Counted from the first letter of the stretch, positions 45,370 to 59,032 are shown. The stretch: DNA of 64,000 nucleotides from Parasponia andersonii (GCA_002914805.1 JXTB01000043.1:1382860-1446859); one strand, 5' to 3'. The notes: generated by a model not told the origin, from the sequence alone. Translations and numbers: made by a program.

Positions 45370-47752
45370 AAGAATGCAAATTCTTCGCATCACATTTGGT
45401 TTAATTTATATTTTCAACATATATCTCAAAACTGATCTACTCGTACCTCCATATGCCCACCAAATTTTTTAAAAAAATTATAGTTCATCCCATACTGTAA
45501 AATCAGGTTTAGTAATTGAAAAATTCGGATTTAGTGTTTCTAGGTTTTTATTATAGTATTTAGATTGATAATTATAAGGTTATCTAACATATGACTCGTA
45601 TTGATTATGTGGTTATGTAACATGTGAGGACCAATAAGTCACCTGGTCATTGGGTGATCACAAGCTCACCTAATAAATGTATGAAGCTTAGTGGCCATAA
45701 TCATAAATTAAATTTTAGTCCTTTGTTTCTTGATGCAAAGATGTATTTAAACTTTGTCTCTAATTAGGATTTTGCAATCAAACTACCAATGAACAACTTA
45801 TCAATGAAATGAAAGAGTATCCAATTAAAGTATAACGATTTTCTTTTTAAATGAAAAAGAGAGAAAAAATGGTGAACCTCTCTTTATCCCATGTTCAATG
45901 CCATGCTTTCCGCCACCATCTTGGACTCCCATTCCAACCATTGCCATATCCGGCTAGATTCGGCTCCCCTTACTGACCTTCTCCTTCTTTCTCTCCAAGC
46001 TCTATTTCATTGCCGTAAGTAAGAAAGAAGGGAAAGAAAAACATGAAGGAGAAGGAGGAAGTTGACTGGAAAAATAAAAATTTAGACATCTATTAACCTT
46101 AAGAGAGTGCTATCACTACTCTCACATTTTATTGTTTGATATGTTAATTCTACCTAAAAAAAATATAACAATAGTATATAGTATAACGGAAACTACACAT
46201 CAAATAGTGCTACTGAAAAGTAAAAAAAGAGTAAATTTAATATTTCTTGTTAATCCCAGATGTCTTGGGGGCATGAGGGAAAAAAAAAATAAAAGTCAAG
46301 GTGACTTAACCTCGAATGGCCAACGTATTGGACTCAGAGTCGAAGTCGAAAGAGCTCCTCAAATAGTGAAACTGAAGAATTTAAAATTTAATATTTTTTT
46401 GTTAATCTTTGATGATGTCTGAGGATAGGAAAAAAAAAAAAAAGTAGAGGTCAAGGTGGCCCAATCTTATACGGCCCACATATGGGACTTAAAATCCGAG
46501 TTGGAGGAGCTCCTTACGAATATCTCTGTCACTTAATTATGTATTCTCCTACTATAAATTGCTTTCTTGATTGAGCGGATGGAATAAAAATGACTCGATA
46601 ACTTACCTCATAGAAGATCAATATAGCATAATTGAATTATACGACTTGAGAAACTCCTTTATTGAGATAAGTTGACCGTCCCTTCACGCTATTATCAATT
46701 GTTACCATTTCACCACAAGATTATTACCCCAACCCAACTTCAAAAGTTCACCCAATTAGTAAGCAAAGTAAAAGGCAATACCCAATCCCACTACTATTAT
46801 TACTACTTAATTTATCAGCTATTTGTTCTCAAGTACTAGTAATAGTAAAAGCTAAAAACTGGTTTATGTGGCCAATTTTTATTGAGATTTTTTTTTTTTT
46901 TTAAAAAAGTCCTTACTAAACGAAACCTTCAAACAACGGACCTTCAGATCATGTGGCCAAGACTCCTCTTGAGGAGCAGGAGCAAGAGGTCACCCCATTC
47001 TCCTACTAATTCTAACTATTGATCACTAACATTTATGATGCATTTGTGACGTAGAGCAAAAAAAAACCCCATTCTCCTACTAACTCTAACTATTGGTCAC
47101 TAACATTTATGATGCATTTGTGACGTAGAGCAGCCAAAAAAAAATGCGAAACCTTCAAAATAATGGTGTTCAAATACCATTAATTATACATTTTTTCTTT
47201 TTTCTTTTGGAAAAAAGCCTCTCCAATTCCAATTAAGAAAGAAATAGAGTACACACAAGTTGCCATTCTACAATAAGCCCAGTTGTTTTTGCTCTTTCAA
47301 AAGTTGAAAAAACAAATAAAATTCAAAGTATTTGGAAACAAATTTTGTATTGTCTAGAGACATTTTAACAATAATATATTTTCCAGTTCAGAAAATTAGT
47401 CAAATGATACGTGTTACCCAATCTACAATACTAAAGAAATACTTCTGGCATTTTGAAAAAGAAGGGTGAGGTGACTATTTCGCTAAAATCTAGAGCTTGT
47501 TTGTGTTTTTTTTTTCAAATTCTTATAGTGAATAGTAATCACTAATTAATGGTTTTTCCAGTGGGAAAAAAAAAACTAATTACTTGTTTTCCTGATTTCA
47601 TCACCCACAAATTCAATTACTGAAGAATAAACAATGGCAAAAGAAAACATATAGTTACTAATTATAATAATTTAAACGACCGCTTGTCTCTATCATGGCC
47701 CAAGACAAAAACAAGATGCAAAATAAAATCCATGAAAAAAAAAGCATTCAAT
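45370..47752. other. Spacer left of the Alfin-like gene
   Basis: AT-rich. 46,290-46,530 has a degenerate doubled unit (GTCAAGGTG...GAGCTCCT). A 74-bp tandem repeat lies at 46,993-47,134. The open frame 46,132-46,422 shows no domain and overlaps the degenerate repeat, so it is not called. Confidence 0.5.
46993..47134. repeat. Tandem duplication, 74-bp unit
   Basis: CCCCATTCTCCTACTAA starts at 46,993 and 47,067. The units differ at a few bases. Confidence 0.93.
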
Positions 47753-48367
47753 TCATTGTCGTTTGACCCAATGTCGTTGGTTATCTGATCCCCCAGTCCC
47801 CACCATACCCATTTCTAGGTACGGGTAAATGCCACATCGCCTCACACCAAATGCCCCGGATAGAATCCGGGCACCACCAATCCAGAAAATCTGATTACTG
47901 AGAAGTCTTAAACTACGTCGTATACTTTTATGCTGTACAAACTTCATAATAAGCCCCGGTAAGCTCCAGTCCCAATCCCAGTGAAACAGAAGCACTAGCA
48001 GTGTCATCCTTGTCTCCCAGGGAAGAAATTTCTTTACACATGTCAAAAAAGTTTAGTTGAAACGTAAAAAGACAAAAATATACTATAAGGTGGATATGCA
48101 ATGGAGACAGCTATCATATAAACAGAGTTAAATTCATGCATATGGATAACAAGTTCCATGCTGGCCAAGGGAAAAACGATTTCCAACCGGATCATAAATA
48201 TCCTAAAATAAGCAAACACTAAACAGGTAGATTGCAACCTAGACATTGTATCAGAGATAAAATTCCTAAAATTACAGAACACAAAACCGGAAAAATAAAC
48301 CTGACCTACTAGACAATTAGCAGTCAACCACACAGTACAGTGACAGTCCCTGAGACCACAGCAAAGA
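47753..48367 (-). other. Probable 3' UTR of the Alfin-like gene
   Basis: Lies directly downstream of the stop codon. Short open frames on the minus strand here lack any domain. Confidence 0.4.
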
Positions 48368-50733
48368 TCAAGCCCGGGTGCGCTTGTTGCTGCAAGATGG
48401 GCATTTGTACTGTTTGATATGTTCAGCTCTTGCCGGGGTGATCTTCACACACTTGCCATGGAACCACTTCTCACAAATATCACAGCAAATCCAAAATTCA
48501 TCTGATGCATAGTTCTCTCCACAAGCCCCACAGAGTGTCTCTCCATGCTCCTCATCGTCTTCCTCTTCCAAACCCTCTTCATCCTCATCCTTGGGCTGCA
48601 ATGCCTTCGGATACTTTCCCTGAGATTCAGAACCTCGCTGCATTTTTCAAACCAAAAGAAAATAAAATCCAAATACAATTTTAAGGTGCCCAGGTAGTTC
48701 ATTGATCAACAGTTCTAATTTCCTCTTTCAAGCTTTCTTATAGATGGGCCTGATGAAAGTATGATTCCTGAATACTGATTCCACATAACAAAGTCCAATC
48801 AATTCTTGTCTATGATTAATAAGCTAAATCTTTCCAAACCTAAAGAAGAATGCATAACTTGACCACTAAAAAGTTGCATCAGGCATGTTACAATAACAAA
48901 ATATTTGGGGAAAGACATGCAATTAGTATACCCTCTAATCCAAAACACAAAAAGCCAGTACAACAAGTCGTGATCTAGTACTTGTGGGCTGTGGCAATCC
49001 AAGTTCTCTTATACCTTAGAGTTTGATTTAGATTTGTTGCTGCCATGATTCGAATTTGACGATTTCTCCTTGGCCGGTTTCTTAGCTGCTCCCGTTACAA
49101 CCTCAAAAATGGTTGGAAGATCATTTATCATATGAAAAAGGCGTTTCCTGCAAAGCCAATTAAAGAGACACTGACAAAGAAAACAATGAAACCTCAACAC
49201 ATATATCGTTTAAGTCATCAACAGGAGAAACCACAAAGTCCAGTCTAGCTATGTACAGTGGTGAAATATTTGGCTTTGCGGCCAACTGGATAAACAGTTT
49301 CCCCAGAAAAAAGGGTATACTGAAAGAGCACAGAGACTGAGCTAGTCATTGAACATGCACTACAGGGAAAAAAGAACCATACCTATCAGCCCTATCAAAC
49401 CCAAATCTAGCACCAAAATAAAAAGCCACAGCTAGTAACCATGCATCACTATGAACAGCAACCAAGGATAGCCAATCTTTTTCTTGCATTCCATCTCTAG
49501 CGAAGTTGATACCCAGAGCTGGCTCCGGAAGCTCAGGAGGAACCTCTTCAGCAGGTAAATTGACTTCCCACTGCTCACTTGGGAATCCATAAAGACAAAG
49601 ATTTTCCTTCTCTGTGATAAACTAAGAATTTAAGGCAATGTTGCATGCTCTACGACAATTTTAGAAGTAAAAAACTATCATACTACATGTTCGCAGTATT
49701 TCAAACTTAATTATGTAACTAAGAATTAAAAACAGTGTTTGGGTAATAAAACAGAAAAATAACACAAATACGAATTCAGAAACCGCATTTAGACTATTCA
49801 TATAAAACTAGTTCAAGCTCAGCAACTGATGCTGATGTATAAAATACAGAATAGTTCCAACTTAGTGTCACGTCTTTCCTACCCCAATTCAAGAGTAGAA
49901 TAAAAAGAACAAGACCCAGGTAGCCTTAATTCTCAACGAGTGTGCCCTTCAAACCAAAACCCGGTATAGTCATACATTATGTCAATGTGCTTATTTAAAT
50001 GTAAGAACAAGGAACCGGGCCAATCACAACATATGCATCTTATTGCTTAATCTTACTACCAAACGTATTTATTCAAGCCATGACTAACGCAGATCGAATG
50101 ATACATGGACAATGATGGTTTAGAAAGTCGCATAAAACTTAAAAATACTGCGAAAGATTATTATTAAAAAAAAAAAACAGAAATTAAAGTAAGCACTAGC
50201 AGATAGAAATGCAATCAAACATCGAACCATAAACTGAAATAAATTTATCCAAAAATAATAATTCGAACCAAACAAAAAAACAAAACCGAGCCAAACATTC
50301 AGCCTGATAAGAAAATTAGTAAAGGACATTTAGATTGTTGAAAATTCTCAAGACCCAGAAGCCAGAACCCCACTCAAATCTCCCATTTCCAACATTTTCA
50401 AATTATTCTTCCAAAAAATAAAACCGAAGAAAAAAGCAGCACATATTGACGGAAATAATCACAATTAATGGAGAACAACGAGAAAGAAAAAGAACCCAGA
50501 CCAGGATAACACTGCTGGTAGAACTCTTCAACGTCTGCGAATCCAAAAAAAAAAAGGAGAATCATATTGAATATGAAGAGTATAAGTAATAAATAACGCG
50601 AAAATTGGAAAAATTGAGAGAAGAAAGTGTATATACCGATGGTGAGGGCTTTAATCATCCCAGCTCTTCGGCCTTTGAAATCCCTAAACACCTCCTCCAC
50701 CGTACGCGGGTTGTAAGGTCCACCCTCGTCCAT
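48368..50733 (-). CDS. AL: Alfin-like PHD-finger protein
   Basis: Five exons: 50733-50637, 50534-50502, 49611-49383, 49147-49015 and 48637-48368, giving 253 residues, the usual length of the family. The N-terminal Alfin domain (about 8-135) contains [40 protein letters not shown] and [23 protein letters not shown] Lys/Ser linker and an acidic stretch (about 180-197) follow. The PHD finger at 200-246 has the full C4HC3 set: C200, C203, C216, C219, H224, C227, C243 and C246, with W213 and W222. Family knowledge: Alfin-like proteins are nuclear, bind H3K4me2/3 through the PHD finger and affect stress and seed genes. The sequence is nearest the AL3/4/5 type. Oddities: exon 2 is only 33 nt with a weak donor (CTG|GTCTGG), and residue 42 is Tyr where the family usually has Asp (CDPEK). 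Confidence 0.93.
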
Positions 50734-50880
50734 GTCTCCGAGAGCCCAAAAAAAAAAAAAAACAATTCGAAGAAAGGAGAAAACTATACTGAAAATCCAA
50801 AACCAGAGAGAAAAGAAGAGAAAGAGGAGAGAGAGTGTAAAAGGAGGGAAAGATTGGAAAATATTTGACCTCTCTGAGCA

Positions 50881-50900
50881 GAGAGAGAGAGAGAGAGAGA
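50881..50900. repeat. (GA)n run in the leader of the Alfin-like gene
   Basis: On the coding (minus) strand this is a (TC)n stretch about 150 nt before the start codon, common in plant 5' UTRs and core promoters. Confidence 0.85.
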
Positions 50901-52562
50901 TGGTGCGGATTTGAATCGGGAGGAAAATGGATTTATTAATCGGATTTGATAAGAGGTAATTGAGTCCGCCAAGGTGATGTATGTGATGAGAATAGGTTGA
51001 ATTGGGCCATTTTAAGGCCCTAAAAGAGAGTGAAAATTTTGGAAGTGGTTGAGCTTGAAGCTCGTTGGCCCACTCAAAGGTGGGCCCCAACTGTGGAGTC
51101 TCGCCTAGCAGGCTACTAGAGCCTCGATACGACTCGCTTTCGTTGTTTCTTCTTCCACCCACCTTGGAGTGAATTTTGCCATTTCGGGGAATAAATGTGT
51201 CTCTATGAATTAAAAAGCATTGTCAAAACTAACGAAAACGAGAAAACGAGAAAACGACATCATCAATCTTCACAATTTAGACTGATTTCATGTCGTTCAG
51301 ACACTTTCGACGTATCTTTTTTTTTTTTTTTTTTTTTTTCCCGGTTGGCTAAACCATTTGGCTTGATTTGATTGGGTATGGAAAATGCTGGACACTAGCA
51401 CAACACAAGAAATATGCTTTCATCTTTCTCTTTCACGGTTTATCTTTAGAGATGGGATGATCAAGTCATTAGAAAGAGCCCTTCAAAATGGTCAAACGCA
51501 ACTTCTTTTTTTATCTGGGGGGTTATATGCATCAAATAAGCGGTGATGAAATGCATGCTATAAATATGTATCCAATTTTTTAGTTGGGAAATCATCTTTC
51601 ATGGCTTTTATTATATATGGGATATATTAGCAAAGTTTGTTTCCTCTATGTGTTACGAGAAGTATAATCTTTCTCTAAAAGGAAATATGAGAAAAGATTT
51701 TAAGACAAATTTGGAGCTTAAATCGTTAAAAAGTTGTCTACATTATGATAAACTAATACTGATAAAATTCTATCCGTGGTATATAAAATTTATATGGTGA
51801 TATACAATACCCTTGTTGTATAACTTGTGCTGATGAACATTTTCATTGTTTCTCTGTTTGGTATATATAATTCTAATATTAGTATATACCCCTTTTCTGT
51901 AGCTTGTGTTAATGTACACTTTTATTATTTTTCTATTTGGTTCATGGAGTTTATGAACTATATACTAAATTATATTTACCATCATCATAAGTTTATGTAC
52001 CAAAAAACTGGTCTTTGCAAAAACTAAAAAAGTTTATGTAACATATTATTAAAATTATCTAACATATACATAATTTTTTGGTTCAAAATATAGTCCATAT
52101 GCATATATATCTTATCTGAATATTTATTTACCTAGTATATTTGTTTATGCATCTATTATTAATCAGGTTCATGAAATTGTTTAGTTTGTTTGTTGTTTTT
52201 CAGTGTTTGGTATATAAATTTATTAACATGGTAGATAATGATATGTATTAAATACAAGAATATCTACTATTGATTGATTTCAGTAGATGTAGTAATATAT
52301 TTTTTGTTTTATTTTTCCATTTTTTTGTTTTAATAATGTCCATATAGTTAGTTTCTATATCTATCAAGTTCGTAATACTAATTCAGAGTTCAATAGTGAG
52401 AAGTAGAATTTTGATAGTATTTCCTATTCTCATGTTTGTACAATAGTTAATAAGTTCAGCTTGAGTTACTGCAATTATGTTTCTTGTATTTTCAAGAACT
52501 CAATCTTTTGGCTTGCCTATAGCAGTATTATTAATTCAGTTGGAACTCAAGCGGATTGAGAT
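50901..52562. other. 5' flank of the Alfin-like gene, then AT-rich spacer
   Basis: 50,901-51,180 is the likely promoter of the minus-strand gene. A T-run of ~20 lies near 51,318. From 51,400 on, the AT-rich sequence probably belongs to a decayed MULE, since a transposase tail follows at 52,563, but no earlier transposase domain was recognised. Confidence 0.4.
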
Positions 52563-52727
52563 GTACCACATATTATCAAGGAACCTAGTGTTGGCTAGCC
52601 GAAAACAAAAAGAATCCTCTTAGTTAGTGAGTTTAATAAAAATAAGTTAGTAAAGTACACTCGATGTAAGCAATATGGCCATAATTGAAATACTTGTAAA
52701 AATCTAATTCCTGCCAAATTAAGTATC
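52563..52727 (+). pseudogene. MULE-type transposase relic (C-terminal zinc knuckle)
   Basis: Plus strand reads VPHIIKEPSVG, stop, PKTKRILLVSEFNKNKLVK, YTRCKQYGHN, stop, NTCKNLIPAK. This matches the end of Mutator-like transposases: a G.PKKKR segment followed by a zinc knuckle C-x2-C-x4-H-x4-C. Here the first Cys is Tyr and two stops interrupt. A FAR1-type domesticated relative is possible but less likely given the decay. Confidence 0.6.
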
Positions 52728-54617
52728 ATGAGGAAGATAAAAAGCCATCCAAATCATTAGATTCTTATTGTCCTAATTTGTAGTTGGCTTTCTTACGAAG
52801 GGGATTATTTTTTTTTCATACTTTTTGTACATTATCTTTTTGTGTTGGTATATGGAAATTTTTTCTTGTATATAGAAGTTTTGTCTTGGTGTTACTAGAT
52901 TTAGACTTGAGACTTTAAATATATTATTATTTTGGTATTGTTACACTTCTTAGTATACGGTTTTATTATGTTGGCATATAAAAATGTATACCTAGCTCAT
53001 ATTTTTATGAACTAAGAGCAAAAAGTTATCTACCGTACATGAAATGGCACATATATTATTATGATATATAAAGATATATACATATTTCATATTATTATAA
53101 ACTACATGCATATTTCATATTATTATGAACCACGAATAAAAACATATATACACGACTTCTATTTGCTTTCAAGTGCCTTGATAGACATATTTTGTTATGT
53201 TTGAATGTATATATACTTAATTTATGTTTTTTTTTTTTTATAAACTATAAAGAAAAACTTATCTACCTAGTTCTAAATATAACTAAATATTATATATATT
53301 ATAGAAAATTATTTTATTATAAAGCATGAGTATATATATACCTAATTTATGTTTTTTTAATGAACTATGAAAAAAAACTTATCTACCTACCTAGTTCTAA
53401 ATATTAAATACAGTATAGAAAATCATTTTATTACGAAGCATGAAATATTAAGTAGGACTTATGTATCATTTATGCGTTTTGTTCAAATTCTTATTCATTC
53501 AGAAATATTTGTCTTATAATATAATTTTTTTTTTTTGACAATTTATCATTACATTTATCTAGTTCACATTCATATATACCAAAGATTACAATTCTATCTA
53601 CACTTTTGCACAGATTGTGATTATAATTAACCATTCAAAGCATAGGAATAAGAGTTAGGAAATGATAATCATTATCTAAAAGATATAATCATCGTTATTT
53701 CAGTAACATATATAATGAATCTCTATTTGCTCTTAGATACTAATAATTTTTCTTTTTATAGTCATGACCTTATTTTATTGTATATATTTACTCAATATAT
53801 TGTTCTTTATGGTATATTCATGTTGTCCTTTAATAATTTTATGGTATATGATTACACATATTCAAGTTGACAACCTGTTTCTCCACGCACATGCAAAGAA
53901 AATAGACATATCCTTTTCTAACTTGCATTCCGTTCTAATCTATATTCTAATTCATCTATCTGTTTTATTTTAAGAAGCCCTATAAATAAGTAATTTCAGC
54001 ATTACCTTGATAGTTAACATATGTACTAAGTAAACAGAACCCAATAATCGTGCAAAAGCAAAATAGAGACAGAACAGAACTCAATAATCACGCAAAAGAA
54101 AAATAGAGACAGTTCTGCAAAGGTTATTAATATATGTCAACATAAGAGAAAACTATAATAAAAGGAAGCATTAAAGGATGAGAAAGCTTGTATTTGGTCA
54201 AGAATTTTTCAGAACCGAATCATGAAAATATACCAATTTTATTTTCTGATCTACTAGAACTAAATATTTATCTACTAAAACTAATTTTATCAAAAACATA
54301 AACATATATACTAAATTTAGATAATAATCTACCACAACAAATACTCAAATTGATAAAACATGTCTTTTTGGTATTTTGTCAAACACTTAATATGCACTGC
54401 TCTAGTATATAAATTTACCATACATCAAACAAAAGGGTAATCTACTCTTTGGCATTGAAGCAATTCAAAGCTTAAGTATAAAAATCGACACACGAACTAC
54501 TAAGATTTACAAGTCATATTTAAATTACAAATCAACAATATCAATATTATAATGAAGTAGAGTATTTTTCACATTTACATTTATGTATATATGTACTATA
54601 TACGCAGCCTAAGATCA

Positions 54618-54649
<32 letters not shown>

Positions 54650-54714
54650 CTACACCTAGAAAGATAATTTCTAAACCCTAACAAGAATATACATCTACAC
54701 ATATAGATATATAT
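52728..54714. other. AT-rich spacer, probably remainder of the decayed MULE
   Basis: Contains a 125-bp tandem repeat (53,212-53,450), repeated TATTTCATATTATTAT blocks near 53,085-53,130 and a (TA)n run near 54,625-54,648. No gene is supported. Confidence 0.4.
53212..53450. repeat. Tandem duplication, 125-bp unit
   Basis: AATTTATGTTTTTTT...ACTTATCTACCTAG...ATTTTATTA(T/C)(A/G)AAGCATGA recurs with a 125-bp shift. The copies are moderately diverged. Confidence 0.85.
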
Positions 54715-54940
54715 AGGCACCCAGTAGATTTTTTTTTAACCTATAAATAGGTATTATTATCATTTTAACCAATAAAAATTTATCATATATATTTTTTATA
54801 TTAAAAAGTAAGAGAGAGTATTAATGATGCACATCTTTTTAAGTATCTTATTATAACCGTTGAATCACTATTAGATGATAATATAACTGCGAAAAATATA
54901 CCTACACATAAGTAAAAAAAAATACCTACTAAATTGGCAA
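54715..54940. mobile_element. TA-microsatellite-associated MITE, copy d
   Basis: Left end GGCACCCAGTAGATTTTTTTT after TA-rich sequence, right end ACCTACTAAATTGGCAA before (TA)n (54,941-54,966). The interior has ATTAATGATGCACATC and ATCACTATTAGATGATAAT. Orientation as copy c. Confidence 0.7.
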
Positions 54941-54966
54941 TATATATATTTATATATATATATATA

Positions 54967-57424
54967 CCTCTTCGCAATTAATTTTTGAGTCTAATTCTTT
55001 GAAATAAACTTCAATCAGACCTAAGATTGTGACTAAGAAAGTGGATCTGATTTTCTAAAAAAAATTTCCGGTAGAGAAATTTTGTAGATTCGATTATTTG
55101 AACAAAAAATGGAGATCATGGCTGAGAATGTGAGGGAAGACTTTAGAAAGTGTTTTGGACTAGTGAGAAAGAGATGAAACCGAGGGTTTGGGTGGATTTG
55201 GGTTTTGATCACATTTGAGGATATTTTAGGAATGGAATTTACAATGTTAAAATGGGTGGGGCATTCTACGATAACATTTTGGATTTGGACATACACTAAT
55301 TTTTGGGCCAAATTTTGGCCAGATACCTATAAGTCCTAAAATTATAACCCAGACTTTATTGAGTGGATTTGAGTTGGATTGGGTTGTTAGGCTAAGAGAT
55401 ATTATATTTTACTTGTTTATGCTAGTTTTCAATTATTAAAATTAGGTTTCAAATATTATCGTTTTTGTTTTATTTAATTTAATCCTTGATATAAGACTTA
55501 TACTCATAAAACTTCTAACAACTATATACTCATATAAAATCTAACAATTAAAAATTTTTATTTTAGTTTTTACTCGTTGAAGATGGTTATGAATCCTAAT
55601 TTTGTCATTAAATATCAATCTGGTTTGTTTTAGCTAATTTAACCCTTAATATAAAAATTTATACCCTTATAAATTCTAGTTTTTACAACTATATACTAAT
55701 ACATGCTAACAAGTATTTTCTATTTTTTTCTTTTTTTAATAAGCTAGACATATACACATTTTTGTTTTGATAGGTGGGAGTTCGGGTTAGGTTGGGTCGT
55801 GGGTTGAAAACTCCTCAATCCATAACCTAACCTAAATTTCAGTTTGAAAAAATCATAACCCAATAAACTATATATTTTTTACTCGGGTCGTAATTTTCAG
55901 ATTAGGTTAGGCTTGTTGATAATCTCTACTCGTATCAATATCTTTTTCTAAGAAAAGAAATTCACTATTTTAGTAGAAACTCTAAAAAATAAACAAAGGG
56001 AAAATTTAGGAGGAAAATAAAAAAACACCCTAACGTTTGGGTATTTTGTAATTTTATATCTACAAAATAAGAAAATGAAATTAAGAGTTTATAAAATTTA
56101 ATACATGTGTAGAATTTTCCAATTATTTTAACAATAAACAAACAATAACACCTCCAAATTAAGGAGAACAATAAAAACCTATTTAGTTTTAATAAGTAAC
56201 TATAGGTAGTGAATTTTCACAATTTCTTTCAATTTATTATTTTGTAGAATTAAAACATTAAAGTTAAAATTCTAAAATACCCAACATTCAGGGTATTTTT
56301 CTTTCTTTTTTTTTTTTTTTGCAATTAACTCATAGATAAATCGTAAAATGTGTTTCCTTGCTTGCTCTTGTTGGTGTTTGAGAAACTCATCTAATCAAAT
56401 TAGTAATATGTTTAGTATATTACATCCAATTCATATTAAGTATGGATTTCAAAAATTACTTACAATCCAATCCGATAAAACTTTTCAATCAATCTATCTT
56501 ATTTGTGAATTTATATATTGGATCAGTTACTTGGGCCTGATTAATAACCCTTATAACAGGGACTTTGTGTTGGTTTTTTTTGTTCTAGATGACTTATTTT
56601 TAGCACAAATTTGGGTCTTTATGTTTTAGAATAATCATATGTGATAGGTTGTATAATAAAATTTTATATCTTAAATTATAACTAATAGAAAATTTTATAA
56701 TATATATAAATTGTAAAAAAAAAATGTGCAAATTACATATATATATATATATATGTAATTTTTTAACATGTATAATTTAAGTGTAGATTTGACTGAATTA
56801 GTTATTTTCAATAAGAAAAATATATCCAATTTGTAGAGTAAGATTTTTAGAAATCCAAATCCAATCTAATTCAAATATGTGTGAATATTTATAGATTGGA
56901 TTATGTAGATAGGATCAGATCATATGAAGTTTGAATGTCCTTACTTATTGTGAACCTATGATAAGACCCATATGAAATCGAATAGATTATTGCAACCTAT
57001 GATAAGACCCATATGAAATCGAATAGATTATTGCTACAGGCTATAAGTGATGCCCAGTGTCACATACTAATAGAGTTGCAGAACATATGATATAATTTTA
57101 TGTTTGTAGTCTTATAGTTCTATTAGTACGTGGTGTCTAGTACCCATAACGTTACTTAATTTAATATGATAAATGGTCAAACAAGTTTCACAAAAGCATC
57201 GAGTATACTCAAAAGTTCATGGGATAAAAGAGGGTTTTCTTTTTTTCCTCTCCTTATTAATGCATTACTAATGGCGTTGTTGTGATAAAGAATGAAGAAT
57301 ATTGGTGTCAAACTATTTTAACTTAGTAGATGGTTAAGATACATAAGATGTTTGAAGCAGTTATTCTTCAAGTTAGTGATATAACATAGACTCGTTTTTA
57401 ATAAACAAAACAGGAATTAAAATG
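54967..57424. other. Intergenic, AT-rich, with old repeats
   Basis: 55,430-55,710 has a diverged ~180-bp tandem repeat. 55,770-55,920 holds GGGTTAGGTTGGG and its inverse, a motif seen near ends of some hAT MITEs. 56,953-57,034 is a recent tandem repeat. No gene is supported; the frame at 56,348-56,629 has no domain. Confidence 0.45.
56953..57034. repeat. Tandem duplication, 2 x 41 bp
   Basis: AACCTATGATAAGACCCATA and the rest of the 41-bp unit are repeated at 56,953 and 56,994 without change. Confidence 0.95.
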
Positions 57425-58170
57425 CGATTTTTGTTGATAGTGTTGCAAAATTATCAGTTTTTTGAAGTGTCAATATGGATATCTAAGGGAATATTTTTTT
57501 CTGTATATCTATAAAATATCGATAATATTATAGAAAATATTAATATTATTAAAATAAAAACAAAAATGAGGTAATATCAAGATATTTATAGATATTATTG
57601 TGATAATAATATCGATGACATTTTGAAATATTAACAGGAATATTGATTTTTTCTTTTTGCTAGACCTCTTTTCTTAAAATAAATGGTAGTAAAAATAAAA
57701 CTATAGTTTCCTCTCCACAATATGTGAGAAAAAGTTTGGAACTACTATTGTTTGTAATTAAAATCTTTGCGATGTTTATAGAAAGAGATCAATCAACATA
57801 TATGTGATACATAGATAATTATCTTCAAAACTATTCAAATAAAATAACTTGAGAAAGATATAGTTTGAATCAAGATAAAAATTTCTCAAAAGACTTTTTA
57901 GTATTAAATGAATTTGACATATTCTATATTATCACTTATTTTTAGTTATTTCGTATTGTAATTTAGAACTAGTTACAATTTATAAAATATTAATAAAAAT
58001 GTATTTGATAAAATAATAATATAATATGCATTCTAATTTTAAATGTTCTGTAAAGTGAAATTCAAGTATTTTTTTGTGTTATAAGACAAATTTAATAAAT
58101 TCTCTAAATATCTCTAACATGATATTGTCATTGACATTGTTAATCCATATTTTCATCCTTGGATATGAAT
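57425..58170. repeat. Dispersed ATATCGAT-rich repeat, copy 2
   Basis: Same family and orientation as 33,240-34,115, slightly shorter because of indels. No coding capacity. Confidence 0.7.
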
Positions 58171-58303
58171 CACATATGATCGCGTTGCGGCATTGCCTAA
58201 AAAGATTGTCCCATTTTGTGTCCATTTATAAAAATCTTGCTACCTCATTTAAAAATTTAGAAAGTTAACATGTCTATTAACAGTACATCTCCGTCTTATT
58301 TTT

Positions 58304-58357
<54 letters not shown>

Positions 58358-58807
58358 GTAACTCTATCATTAGTCTATTAACTCCCTCGTGAATATCTGA
58401 ATATCTCCTTTTTTTTCTTTTAAGTGACATAATATATTTTCCGACACTTTTTTTTTCCCCTTTTTCCTCACCATATACACGATACAAGCTTAGCTGTAGC
58501 CCTCTAAATTCATCATTTCAATCAATCTCTTAAAGCTAATAAGATTTTTCTTTCTTTATTGTTTACTCTCTATTTTTTCTTATTGAAGTATAAGTATTCT
58601 TATTTGGCTTTGAACTTTAAGAACACCTGCAGTTTGACCGATTTTTGCTTGTCTTATTTTTTTTCCTTTAATTATTCTATTTTTGTTTTAACCTTAGTAA
58701 CACAACCTAAACATTTTGTCTAATAAATTCAACAAAAAAGAAAAAAGAAAAAAAAATCCTCAAGAGCGATTAATCTATTTCTCAAATCAAAATATATATA
58801 TGTATAT
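58171..58807. other. Spacer with a long CT microsatellite
   Basis: Contains the (CT)n run at 58,306-58,355 and T-rich, C-rich sequence. No gene. Confidence 0.5.
58306..58355. repeat. (CT)25 microsatellite
   Basis: An uninterrupted run of about 25 CT units, the longest dinucleotide CT run in the window. Confidence 0.97.
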
Positions 58808-58993
58808 AGGCACCAATTTATTTACGCATATATACTATTTTATCTAATTAAAATTGATTATGTACGTTTTTTATAGTAAAAAAATGGAGAAAATAAATAT
58901 TAAATAATGAATTTTTTTTTCTAACTAACCAAATTATAATAGTCGATAGATAATGATTTAATAACTAAAAAAAATACCTATTTAATTGGGAAC
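58808..58993. mobile_element. TA-microsatellite-associated MITE, copy e
   Basis: Begins GGCACCAATTTATTTACGC after TATATA and ends ACCTATTTAATTGGGAAC before TATATATA. The interior is worn (GATAATGATTTAATAAC). Confidence 0.6.
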
Positions 58994-59032
58994 ATATATA
59001 TAGGTGCCAAATCCAATAGAGACTTATATCAT

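Noticed and set aside
46132..46422. 96-codon open frame
   Set aside because: Overlaps a degenerate doubled repeat and shows no protein family features.
50398..51162. Long 254-codon open frame on the minus strand
   Set aside because: It contains exons 1 and 2 of the Alfin-like gene read through introns and leader. Splicing explains the sequence better.
55770..55920. Telomere-like GGGTTAGG strings
   Set aside because: Only isolated copies, mixed with GGGTCG and their inverse. Not a TTTAGGG array.
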